This document shows, in pieces, positions 6,753 through 13,525 of a stretch of DNA of 13,525 nt. Position 1 is the stretch's first letter. Each line of letters starts with the position of its first letter. The DNA comes from Gemmatimonadota bacterium (GTDB lineage: Bacteria > Latescibacterota > UBA2968 > UBA8231): positions 1 to 13,525 of the forward strand of contig JABHDC010000197.1 in assembly GCA_018673255.1 (NCBI GenBank), given 5' to 3'. A program made the translations under genes and the position numbers. A model generated the notes under the pieces. It made no database searches, was not told the origin of the DNA, and saw nothing but the letters and a program-made list of their open reading frames with translations.

Positions 6753-8564
6753 TCAGGCGTCTGGCGCCGACGGCATCCTCGCCGGCAAATGCAGTGAAAA
6801 CCTGGAGCCTTCACCGGGTGTACTCTCCATCTTGATATCACCGCCCATCATGCGGGCGAAACTCCGAGAGATCGTCAACCCCAATCCAGTGCCACCATGC
6901 CGGCTGGCCGTTTCATCTGAAGCCTGTGAGAAGGACTCGAAGATCACTTCGTGACGGTCTGATGGAATACCGATCCCCGTGTCACTCACGTCGAACTGCC
7001 AGGTGGCCTCGCCATTACCCTCGGTACAGTATCTGGCCGCCAGTGCCACCTCACCATCCGTCGTGAATTTAGCGGCATTGGTGAGGAGGTTAAGCAGGCA
7101 TTGTCGTGTCTTCACGCGATCCGTATGGATCTCTCCTCCCCCGTCGCTCAGATCGAGTCGCAGCTGACTGCCATTGCGTTCGACGAGGGGGCGCACGTGA
7201 TCGGCCAACTCCTCCACCAGGGCACCGACGGCGAATGACTCAGGATAGAAGGTGACGCGTCCTGCTTCAATACGGGACATGTCGAGGGATTCGTTGATCA
7301 TCGCCAGCAGCAGTTCACTGCTGTGAAGGACGTGGCCCACCGACGCCAGCTGGTCTTTGTTGAGATGGCCATCCAGCTGCATCTGCAGCATTTCTGCGTG
7401 CCCCATGAGGCTGGTGAGCGGATTGCGCAGCTCATGATTCATGTGAGCCAGAAAGTGACTTTTCGCCTTGTTGGCCGCGTCCGCCTTCTCCATCAACTGC
7501 CGCAGACGATTCTCCGTCCGCTGCCGGGCCGTAATGTCGTGGAGGACGATCAGCCAACCGGCCCCCTGGGGCTGCATGGAGATCCGTTGTGCTTCATAGG
7601 AACGTGGCGCACCGTAGATATCGACGGCGATCATCGATTCCACCTCACCAAGCCCCGGCTGCTCCAGAAGATTCGCCAGACCCGGCAGCAGTTCCACCAC
7701 CGGCAGGCCGATGGGCTCAACCACCTGCATGCTGCGCAGCATCGAACGGGCGGCAGAATTCAGCTCCACCAGGGTGGCTTGATCATCGAGAACCAGCAGG
7801 CCGTCCCGCATGCGTTCCACGGCCAGATCTATGGCCAGGGGCCGAAGATCGAGCAATCGGAATCGATACAATCCCCACCCCAGCGACAGCCCGGTGATAC
7901 AGAAGGCAAAAGGCGTGAGATCGAGGTGCTGGTAGGGAGTGAACTGGAAGATCGTCAGCGCATTCGCCGCCCAGGGAGCCAGACTACCCACCAGCACAAC
8001 GACAAACTGCGTCCGATAGGTGCTTGGTGATTCCAGCAATCCCCTCAAGAGTAGAACGTTGCCGATCAGCAGCAGAGCGTAGGAGTAGATGGCGTGAACC
8101 CAGAACCCGATGGCCCGGATCCGGTTCAGAACGACGTAGCCATCCAGGGGAATGACCTGAGTGTCCGACCAGAACATGTGGTGGTAGGAATTAGTCCACA
8201 GGATCAGTAGCGTCACCAGAGGCACGATGGCGAACCAGCCGGCGCGGCGCAGAAACCACTCACCCCGTCCCGTGTAGTCGAGCGAAAAAGCCAGCCAGCC
8301 CGTGGGCACGATCAGGATGCCGAAGTAAACCAGTGCATTCCACACACCCTTATACAGGGGGGCAGCACTGGCCATCTGCAGCGAGTAGCTCACCGCCCAG
8401 ATATCGACGCCGCACATGACGACGAACAACCAGAATGCCCCGGGCAGAGAGCGTCGCTGCCAGATATAGATCGTCAGCGCCAGTGAGATCGCTGAGGCGA
8501 CGGCCAGGGGCAGGTTGTATGGAGTGTGTTGCCAGATCATCTGGGGGACAAAGATAGTCCACAT
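6753..8564 (-). CDS. Membrane sensor histidine kinase (7TM - PAS - HisKA - HATPase), no receiver
   Basis: The protein has 603 residues from the chosen ATG. The first ~230 hold about seven hydrophobic helices, starting with WQHTPYNLPLAVASAISLAL, and match the N-terminal 7TM region found in many histidine kinases (HisKA_7TM-like). A PAS-like segment follows (about 245-345, MRDGLLVLDDQATLVELN). The dimerisation/phosphoacceptor box is FLAHMNHELRNPL with His377 as the likely phosphorylated residue. The ATPase domain shows the N box LLTNAAKF (Asn496), G1 DTGIGI (528-533), F box FESFSQ and G2 GGTGLGL (557-563), all intact. No receiver or output domain is present and no response regulator lies in the window. 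Start is uncertain: GTG 8582 and ATG 8540 are alternatives; 8564 has an AGG about ten bases upstream. It precedes the amidohydrolase by 78 bases on the same strand and may regulate that gene block. Confidence 0.93.
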   Translation of the reverse strand: MWTIFVPQMIWQHTPYNLPLAVASAISLALTIYIWQRRSLPGAFWLFVVMCGVDIWAVSYSLQMASAAPLYKGVWNALVYFGILIVPTGWLAFSLDYTGRGEWFLRRAGWFAIVPLVTLLILWTNSYHHMFWSDTQVIPLDGYVVLNRIRAIGFWVHAIYSYALLLIGNVLLLRGLLESPSTYRTQFVVVLVGSLAPWAANALTIFQFTPYQHLDLTPFAFCITGLSLGWGLYRFRLLDLRPLAIDLAVERMRDGLLVLDDQATLVELNSAARSMLRSMQVVEPIGLPVVELLPGLANLLEQPGLGEVESMIAVDIYGAPRSYEAQRISMQPQGAGWLIVLHDITARQRTENRLRQLMEKADAANKAKSHFLAHMNHELRNPLTSLMGHAEMLQMQLDGHLNKDQLASVGHVLHSSELLLAMINESLDMSRIEAGRVTFYPESFAVGALVEELADHVRPLVERNGSQLRLDLSDGGGEIHTDRVKTRQCLLNLLTNAAKFTTDGEVALAARYCTEGNGEATWQFDVSDTGIGIPSDRHEVIFESFSQASDETASRHGGTGLGLTISRSFARMMGGDIKMESTPGEGSRFSLHLPARMPSAPDA

Positions 8565-8595
8565 CACGTGCCTGTCATTCACAGCGACTCACGTG

Positions 8596-8624
8596 TTGTG
8601 GCTCTACGGGCTAGCGGGTATTGT
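8596..8624 (+). promoter_or_regulatory. Candidate sigma70-type promoter for the formate dehydrogenase genes
   Basis: TTGTGG (8596-8601) and TATTGT (8619-8624) are separated by exactly 17 bases, 44 bases before the ATG of the NuoEF fusion gene. Box matches are partial (3/6 and 4/6), so this is a prediction by eye. Confidence 0.35.
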
Positions 8625-8650
8625 AGTGAAGCGCAATTTCAGCCACTCAA
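8620..8650 (-). promoter_or_regulatory. Candidate divergent promoter for the histidine kinase block
   Basis: On the minus strand, TACAAT (8620-8625, 5/6 match to a -10) is preceded by TTGAGT (8645-8650, 4/6 match to a -35) with a 19-base spacer, slightly long. Its -10 box overlaps that of the plus-strand candidate promoter, so the two could not be used at the same moment if both are real. Confidence 0.3.
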
Positions 8651-8668
8651 CTCCACTTGGCCAGGTCT

Positions 8669-10459
8669 ATGTCCCGGAACTTGATCGCCCTGCAGAATAA
8701 GTTCCTCGGTGAGGGCCAGACGGTCTACGATGCCCTGGCCCGATTACGTGCCGAACATGGGCATATCAGTGATGAGCACATCCTCTCACTGGCACAGCAG
8801 CACAATCTGCCCCCGGCACACGTGCGCGCCACGGCTGAGTTTTATGATGAATTGTCACAGTCCACGCAGGCCCGATGCACGATCAAAGTCTGCAATGGCG
8901 AGGCCTGCCGCGCCGCCGGTTGCGACAGTCTGATCGAGCGCTGCTCGGATGAACTGAGCGTCGCCGTGGGAGATGTCTCCGCCGATGGTGTCCGCCTTGA
9001 GCATGTTGCCTGCCTCGGGTATTGCGGCACCGGCCCCAATGCGCTGCTCGATGAGCAGCCCGTATCACTGGCCGCACCTGAAGATGCCGCCGCCGCCCTC
9101 TCCTGGGCACGCAGTGGCACACCACACAGCCTTACCGAACCAGTCAACGAAGTCTATCGTCCCGACGCGGATGCCCCCTGCGTCGTCCTGCGCCACGCCG
9201 GGACCGATGTCACCGGCATTGACGCCGCCCGATCACACGGCATCTACGCTACCCTCGAGAAGACTGTCACGACGCTGCAGCCCCAGGATGTGATCGACCA
9301 GATCAAGACCAGCCAGTTGCGTGGTCGCGGTGGCGCCGGCTTCCCCACAGGGATCAAACTGCAGACCGTCTCAGACAGTGAAGCACCGGATGGATCGGGC
9401 CGCCGCTTCGTCGTCGTCAACTTCGACGAGGGCGATGCCGGCTCCTACATCGACAAGGAGCTGATTGAGACCGATCCACACTCGCAGATCGAGGGCATCC
9501 TGCTGGCCGCCTACGCCACCGGTGCCCAGGCCGCCATCATCTACGCTCGTTATGAATACCCGCGCGCCCGCCGCATCCTCGAAGCGGCCGTAACTGAAGC
9601 GCGTGACGCCGGACTGCTCGGCGCGCCACTCTTCGGCAGTGACTTCCAGTGCGAACTCACCGTCGTGCGTGGACAGGGAGCCTACATCTGCGGTGAAGAG
9701 ACCTCACTGCTGCGATCCCTCGAAGGTGTGCCGGCCCTGGTGAGCGTGCGTCCGCCCTTCCCCGCCCAGGAAGGCCTGTGGCGCTGCCCGACGGCGGTGA
9801 ACAATGTGGAAACGATCCACACCCTGCCCTGGATCATCGAGCACGGCGGCGAGGCATACGCCACCTTCGGACACGAGAGGTCACGCGGCACGAAAGCGGT
9901 CAGCCTGAATCACCGCGTCGCCCGCCCCGGTGTCTACGAAATCGAGCTGGGCATGACCCTTCGTCAGGTCATCTTCGACCTGGCCGGTGGCATGGCCGCC
10001 GGACAGTCCTTCAAGGCCGTCCAGGTCGGCGGCCCACTCGGGGGCCTGCTCGCCGAGTCGCATCTCGACACGCCGCTGGACTTCGAGGCCATGGCCGCTC
10101 AGGGTGCCATCCTCGGACACGGTGGCATCGTCGTCTATTCTCAGGAAGACGACCTGGTGAAGATCGGGCGCGGTCTCATGCACTTCTGCGCCGTCGAAAG
10201 CTGTGGCAAGTGTTTCCCCTGCCGCATCGGCGCCGTGCGCGGCACGGAACTCTTCGACCAGATGATCGAGACGGGCGTCACCGACGACCGCCTGAATCTG
10301 CTCGGTGAACTCTGTGAGACGATGAAGTTTGGCTCCCTGTGCGCCATGGGCGGCATGACCCCGGCGCCGATCGAGAGCCTGATCCAGCACTTCCCCGAGG
10401 AACTCGACCGCTACCGACGAACCCCGCCAGCCGGCGACGACCAGACAGGGACACGATGA
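8669..10459 (+). CDS. NAD-dependent formate dehydrogenase, fused gamma-beta (NuoE-NuoF-like) diaphorase subunit
   Basis: A 596-residue electron-transfer subunit that would pass electrons between formate dehydrogenase and NAD+. Residues about 1-150 are a NuoE/FdsG-type thioredoxin-fold ferredoxin with [2Fe-2S] ligands Cys75, Cys80, Cys115 and Cys119 (CNGEAC and CLGYC). Residues about 190-570 are NuoF/FdsB-like: the NAD/FMN glycine motif GRGGAGFPTG (219-228), NFDEGDAGSY, ICGEETSLLRSLEG, an SLBB-like piece (GVYEIELGM), and a [4Fe-4S] site with CGKCFPC (Cys512, 515, 518) plus Cys558. In classical FdsGBA these are two genes; the fused form recalls HoxF of NAD-reducing hydrogenases in layout and length. 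The adjacent formate dehydrogenase alpha subunit decides the assignment. I use ATG 8669; an in-frame TTG at 8657 is weaker. The stop overlaps the next ATG (ATGA). Confidence 0.93.
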   Translation: MSRNLIALQNKFLGEGQTVYDALARLRAEHGHISDEHILSLAQQHNLPPAHVRATAEFYDELSQSTQARCTIKVCNGEACRAAGCDSLIERCSDELSVAVGDVSADGVRLEHVACLGYCGTGPNALLDEQPVSLAAPEDAAAALSWARSGTPHSLTEPVNEVYRPDADAPCVVLRHAGTDVTGIDAARSHGIYATLEKTVTTLQPQDVIDQIKTSQLRGRGGAGFPTGIKLQTVSDSEAPDGSGRRFVVVNFDEGDAGSYIDKELIETDPHSQIEGILLAAYATGAQAAIIYARYEYPRARRILEAAVTEARDAGLLGAPLFGSDFQCELTVVRGQGAYICGEETSLLRSLEGVPALVSVRPPFPAQEGLWRCPTAVNNVETIHTLPWIIEHGGEAYATFGHERSRGTKAVSLNHRVARPGVYEIELGMTLRQVIFDLAGGMAAGQSFKAVQVGGPLGGLLAESHLDTPLDFEAMAAQGAILGHGGIVVYSQEDDLVKIGRGLMHFCAVESCGKCFPCRIGAVRGTELFDQMIETGVTDDRLNLLGELCETMKFGSLCAMGGMTPAPIESLIQHFPEELDRYRRTPPAGDDQTGTR

Positions 10460-13194
10460 CGATCGAGACCATGCATGCCACCGTTGATGGCATCCCCGTC
10501 GATGTTGCGCCGGGCGCAACCATCCTCGACGCCATCAAGGCCCTGGGTAAGTCGGTGCCGACCCTGTGCTACTCCGACCGCATGAAACCCTACGGCGCCT
10601 GTCGCACCTGCCTGGTCGAACAGGAGGGTGGCAAACCCGTCGCCTCCTGTCATACGCCCGTCCGCGAGGGCGGTGCCTACTCAACGACATCGCCCCTGCT
10701 GACGCGACTTCGACGGAACATCACCGAGCTCATCGTCTCCGATCACCCGCTGGAGTGTCTCGACTGCACCGCCAATGGCCGCTGCGAATTGCAGTCTCTG
10801 GCGCAGCAGGTGGGTCTGCGCACACCGCGTTATGAGAAGCCACGCACCCACAATCCGCCGCGTGACGACTCACACCCTTTCATCAAGCTCGAGATGGACA
10901 AGTGCATCGGCTGCGCTCGCTGCGTGCGAGCCTGTGACGAGGTACAGGGATCCTTCGTCCTGCAGATGGCCGGTCGTGGCTACGACACCCGCGTCATCGC
11001 CGGCAATGACACCGGTTTCGAAGAGGCCGATTGCGTCAGTTGCGGCCAGTGCGCCTTCGAGTGTCCCGTGGCTGCCCTCGAGGAGCCCGGCACGCGACAG
11101 CACGGCCTGCCCGATGACGTCGTACAGACCACCTGCTCCTACTGCGGCGTCGGCTGCACCCTCGACGTGCACGTGAAGGACGGCCAGACCATCCGCATCA
11201 CGCCGTCCAAGGAGGGCTCAGCAAACCTCGGTCACACCTGTGTGAAGGGCCGCTTCGCGCACCAGTTCGCCCACGCCGATGATCGCCTGCGCACACCCTT
11301 GATCAAAGAGAATGGCACGTTCCGCGAGGCCAGCTGGGACGAAGCACTCGATCTGGTGGCCGAGAAACTCGGCGGCATCGCGCGCGAGCACGGTCCCGAT
11401 GCGACGGCCGTCATCAGTTCGTCGCGCTGCACGAATGAAGAGAACTACCTGATGCAGAAGCTGGCGCGCGTCGGCCTGCGTACCAACTCCATCGACAACT
11501 GCTCCCGCGTCTGTCACTCGCCGTCGGCCTACGCCCTGGGCCAGGCCCTGGGCACCGGCGCCGGTACCAACAGCTTCCAGGAAGTCTTTCAGTCGGATGT
11601 GCTGATGATCGTCGGCGCCAACCCCACCGAAGCGCATCCCGTCTTCGGCGCGCGGATCAAACAGGCCGTCCTCGGTGGCGCCAAACTCATCGTGCTCGAC
11701 CCCCGCAACACAGAACTGGCGCGCCTGGCAGATGTACACATCCCCCTGCGCCCCGGGTCGAATGTGGCCGTCATCAACGCCATTCAGCACCTGCTGCTGG
11801 CTGAAGGTCACATCGATGCCGACTTCGTCGAGCGTTGTGCTGAAGGTCTCGAAGATGTGAAGACGACCGTCGCCGACTGCACGCCCGAGTGGGCCGCCGA
11901 GATCGCCCACGTGGACGCCCAACTGATCCACGACGCGGCGCACGTCTACGCCGCCGGCACCGCCTGTCAGATCCTCTGGGGATTGGGTGTCACCGAAGCC
12001 GGTCACGGCTCCAATGCCGTCTTCGGTCTCATCAACATGTCCGTCATGACCGGCAACATCGGCCGCCCCGGCACCGGCACCTGTCCGATCCGCGGTCAGA
12101 ACAACGTGCAGGGCGCCTCTGACGTGGGTGCCTTGCCGAATGTCTTCTCCGATTACCGACCGGTGACCGACGCCGCCGCACGTGCCGAACACGCCACCGC
12201 CTGGGGCATCGAACCACCCGACAACGTGGGCTTGCGCATCCCCGACATGTTTGATGCCGCCCACGCCGGCACCCTCAAGGCGATGTATATCCTCGCCGAG
12301 GATGTGGCGCAGTCCGATCCGGATACGACGCATGTTGTAGGTGCCCTGGAGAAACTCGATTTCCTGGTGGTGCAGGAGATCTTCATGAATCCCACCGCCG
12401 AACTGGCCGATGTGGTGCTGCCGGGCACGACCTTCCTGGAGAAGAACGGCACCTTCGTGAACTCCGATCGCCGCATCCAGCGCGTGCGAGCTGCCATGTC
12501 ACCCCTGGAAGGCACACGGATCGACGGTGAGATCACGCACGAGATCGCCCGCCGCATGGGCGCCGACCTGGGCTTTGCCGACGCAGAAGGCCATGTCGAT
12601 GCTTCAAGAGTGATGGTCGAACTGGCCGGCTTGAGCCCCGCCTGGCGTGGCGTGAGCTACGAACGGCTGGAGGAGGAGGGCTTCCTGCAGTGGCCCTGCG
12701 TCGATGCTGACGATCCAGGCACCGAAATCGTCCATCGCGATGGTGAATTCGTGCGGGGTCGGGCCCAGCTGACCGCAACCCCTTGGCAGGAACCGGGCGA
12801 ACTGCCCGACGACGACTACCCGTGGATGCTGACCACCGGTCGCCAGCTGTTTCACTACAACGTGGGCACCATGACCCGCCGCACCGACCTGGTCAAACTC
12901 CACAAGGCCAAGGAAGAGACCCTGCGGATCCACCCCGGTGACGCCAAACGTATCGGCGTCTACACAGGCGACATGGTCGAGATCGAGAGTCGCCGCGGCA
13001 AAGTGAGCGTGCGCGCCGAAGTCACCCGGGCCAGCAACAAGGGCACCGTCTTCATGACCTTCCACTTCCCCGAATCCCGCACCAACCTGCTCATCGGCGA
13101 TGCCGTCGACGAATACACCGGCTGCCCGGAGTACAAGGTCTGCGCTGTGAAGCTGACGAAAGTGGAAGCATCTGTGAGCGTCGCCGCCGGCTAG
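10456..13194 (+). CDS. fdsA: NAD-dependent formate dehydrogenase, catalytic alpha subunit (Mo/W-bis-PGD)
   Basis: Oxidises formate to CO2 at a molybdenum or tungsten cofactor; 912 residues, slightly shorter than typical FdsA. All cofactor sites are visible: [2Fe-2S] Cys38, 49, 52, 65; NuoG-type His97-Cys101-Cys104-Cys110 [4Fe-4S]; two ferredoxin [4Fe-4S] sites, Cys150/153/156/160 and Cys193/196/199/203; and the cluster next to the cofactor, Cys227/230/234/262 (CSYCGVGC). The metal ligand is Cys353 followed by His354 (RVCHSPS), so no selenocysteine is used. Arg546 in IRGQNNVQGASDVGALP lies 193 residues later, the same spacing as Sec140 to Arg333 in E. coli FdhF, which supports formate rather than another substrate. 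A C-terminal cofactor-binding domain follows (TTGRQLFHYNVGTMTRR). The ATG overlaps the upstream stop and has AGGG at 10447-10450; a frame extension to 10339 lies inside the upstream gene and was rejected. Confidence 0.96.
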   Translation: MTIETMHATVDGIPVDVAPGATILDAIKALGKSVPTLCYSDRMKPYGACRTCLVEQEGGKPVASCHTPVREGGAYSTTSPLLTRLRRNITELIVSDHPLECLDCTANGRCELQSLAQQVGLRTPRYEKPRTHNPPRDDSHPFIKLEMDKCIGCARCVRACDEVQGSFVLQMAGRGYDTRVIAGNDTGFEEADCVSCGQCAFECPVAALEEPGTRQHGLPDDVVQTTCSYCGVGCTLDVHVKDGQTIRITPSKEGSANLGHTCVKGRFAHQFAHADDRLRTPLIKENGTFREASWDEALDLVAEKLGGIAREHGPDATAVISSSRCTNEENYLMQKLARVGLRTNSIDNCSRVCHSPSAYALGQALGTGAGTNSFQEVFQSDVLMIVGANPTEAHPVFGARIKQAVLGGAKLIVLDPRNTELARLADVHIPLRPGSNVAVINAIQHLLLAEGHIDADFVERCAEGLEDVKTTVADCTPEWAAEIAHVDAQLIHDAAHVYAAGTACQILWGLGVTEAGHGSNAVFGLINMSVMTGNIGRPGTGTCPIRGQNNVQGASDVGALPNVFSDYRPVTDAAARAEHATAWGIEPPDNVGLRIPDMFDAAHAGTLKAMYILAEDVAQSDPDTTHVVGALEKLDFLVVQEIFMNPTAELADVVLPGTTFLEKNGTFVNSDRRIQRVRAAMSPLEGTRIDGEITHEIARRMGADLGFADAEGHVDASRVMVELAGLSPAWRGVSYERLEEEGFLQWPCVDADDPGTEIVHRDGEFVRGRAQLTATPWQEPGELPDDDYPWMLTTGRQLFHYNVGTMTRRTDLVKLHKAKEETLRIHPGDAKRIGVYTGDMVEIESRRGKVSVRAEVTRASNKGTVFMTFHFPESRTNLLIGDAVDEYTGCPEYKVCAVKLTKVEASVSVAAG

Positions 13195-13227
13195 TCCGAG
13201 ATTTCTCGCCCTGAAATCAATCCACTA

Positions 13228-13260
13228 TTGACAGTCGCTCCGACGGGGGGCAGTTTTAGT
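13228..13260 (+). promoter_or_regulatory. Candidate promoter of the tRNA-Glu gene
   Basis: A perfect TTGACA (13228-13233) stands about 45 bases before the tRNA, followed by a GC-rich spacer and TTTAGT (13255-13260, 4/6 to a -10). The 21-base spacing is too long for a standard promoter and the 17-base position (CAGTTT) is poor, so the -35 is convincing but the -10 is not settled. Confidence 0.4.
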
Positions 13261-13278
13261 CCTGTGAGAAGAACATGT

Positions 13279-13354
13279 GGCCCGTTCGTCTAGAGGCCTA
13301 GGACGCTGGCCTCTCACGCCGGTAACACGGGTTCGAATCCCGTACGGGCTACCA
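13279..13354 (+). tRNA. tRNA-Glu (anticodon CTC)
   Basis: A 76-base cloverleaf with encoded CCA (13352-13354). Acceptor GGCCCGT pairs with ACGGGCT, the first pair being a G1-U72 wobble; the D arm reads GTCTAGAGGCCTAGGAC; the anticodon stem CTGGC/GCCGG encloses the loop CTCTCAC with anticodon CTC (reads GAG); the T arm is ACGGG-TTCGAAT-CCCGT. The D-arm sequence and the TAAC variable region are characteristic of bacterial tRNA-Glu. The discriminator base is A73. Confidence 0.97.
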
Positions 13355-13359
13355 TATTG

Positions 13360-13394
13360 AAGGGGACCTGAGTCACTGACTCGGGTCCCCTTTT
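13360..13394 (+). terminator. Intrinsic terminator after tRNA-Glu
   Basis: A 13-base-pair stem (13362-13374 with 13378-13390; one G-U pair, otherwise perfect) closes a three-base ACT loop and is followed at once by TTTT. It begins eight bases after the tRNA CCA. On the opposite strand the stem is followed by only two T, so it mainly serves the tRNA transcript. Confidence 0.9.
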
Positions 13395-13488
13395 ATGTTG
13401 CACGTTGGTCGTCGCGATGTTGTGTTAGCCCCGTTGTTCAGCTCCACTGCCACAGCCCTCAGTTGAGCATGGCAATCAGCTATGCGTA

Positions 13489-13525
13489 CTACTCATCACG
13501 GGCACAACGAAAGCCGTTCTGGATA
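13489..13525 (-). CDS. C-terminal tail of a probable formylglycine-generating-enzyme (SUMF1) family protein, partial
   Basis: Read on the minus strand from the right edge, the frame gives I-Q-N-G-F-R-C-A-R-D-E and then TAG (13489-13491). A GFRCAR or GFRCVR ending is a hallmark of FGE-sulfatase/SUMF1-domain proteins, where it closes the fold just before the C-terminus. Only 11 codons are visible, so this rests on one short motif. The gene would converge on the tRNA and its terminator. Members include true sulfatase-activating enzymes and many uncharacterised relatives, so no function is given. Confidence 0.45.
   Translation of the reverse strand, partial: IQNGFRCARDE

Noticed and set aside
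10339..10455. Longer N-terminus for the formate dehydrogenase alpha subunit (39 extra codons).
   Set aside because: The extension lies within the 3' end of the upstream gene and reads as Arg/Pro-rich out-of-frame sequence; the ATG at 10456 has a ribosome site and an ATGA overlap.
11512..11517. Possible selenocysteine at the formate dehydrogenase active site.
   Set aside because: The codon is TGT (Cys353) followed by CAC (His), with no in-frame TGA, so the enzyme is the Cys form.
11218..12333. Minus-strand frame of 371 codons opposite the formate dehydrogenase alpha gene.
   Set aside because: It lies fully inside fdsA, has His/Gly/Asp-rich low-information protein sequence and no domain; it is a shadow of fdsA codon bias.
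13196..13208. Short inverted repeat CGAG-ATTT-CTCG just after fdsA as a terminator.
   Set aside because: The stem is only four to five pairs with a tiny loop and no T run, so there is no real support for termination.
13469..13525. Open plus-strand frame starting at an ATG and running off the right edge.
   Set aside because: It has no ribosome site or recognised motif, and the minus-strand frame over the same bases matches a known protein-family tail.
13279..13525. tRNA-Glu as the attachment site of an integrative element.
   Set aside because: No repeat of the tRNA 3' end and no integrase are seen; the tRNA is followed by its own terminator and a probable unrelated gene end.

Overview
This is a GC-rich, gene-dense chromosomal window from a diderm (Gram-negative-type) bacterium. 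The cell envelope is inferred from a tripartite RND efflux set with a TolC-type outer-membrane channel and a lipoprotein adaptor. I cannot name the phylum from the sequence alone. Gene content, tight packing and several 4-base ATGA start/stop overlaps look like ordinary chromosome; no insertion sequence, phage gene or CRISPR array was seen.

Left part (1-8564, all minus strand). Reading in the direction of transcription: an orphan membrane-bound sensor histidine kinase (7TM input region, PAS, HisKA, HATPase); an amidohydrolase-2-type TIM-barrel protein that lacks two expected metal or catalytic residues; a small five-helix Yip1-family membrane protein; an unusual 794-residue outer-membrane efflux protein in which a periplasmic substrate-binding-protein-like domain is fused in front of a TolC channel; a lipoprotein membrane fusion protein; and the first 541 residues of an RND permease that runs off the left edge. 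Junctions are ATGA overlaps (amidohydrolase/Yip1, TolC/adaptor) or gaps of 15 to 78 bases, so the block may be transcribed as one long operon, with the last three genes forming one efflux machine.

Middle (8565-8668). A short divergent intergenic region separates the kinase from the plus-strand genes. It contains candidate sigma70-like promoters in both directions whose -10 boxes overlap.

Right part (8669-13194, plus strand). A two-gene NAD-dependent, molybdenum- or tungsten-type formate dehydrogenase: a NuoE-NuoF (FdsG-FdsB) fusion that would carry NAD, FMN and Fe-S clusters, overlapping by ATGA with a catalytic subunit that has a full set of Fe-S ligands and a Cys (not Sec) active site. Together they would couple formate oxidation to NADH formation, or possibly run in reverse. 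No accessory genes (FdsC/FdhD-like sulfurtransferase, FdsD) are in view.

Right edge (13195-13525). A tRNA-Glu(CTC) gene with encoded CCA has a consensus TTGACA upstream and a strong intrinsic terminator downstream. The last 37 bases hold the minus-strand C-terminus of a gene ending in a GFRCAR-type tail typical of formylglycine-generating-enzyme (SUMF1) family proteins.

The points most worth a second look are the substrate-binding-domain/TolC fusion and the residue losses in the amidohydrolase encoded in the same gene block.
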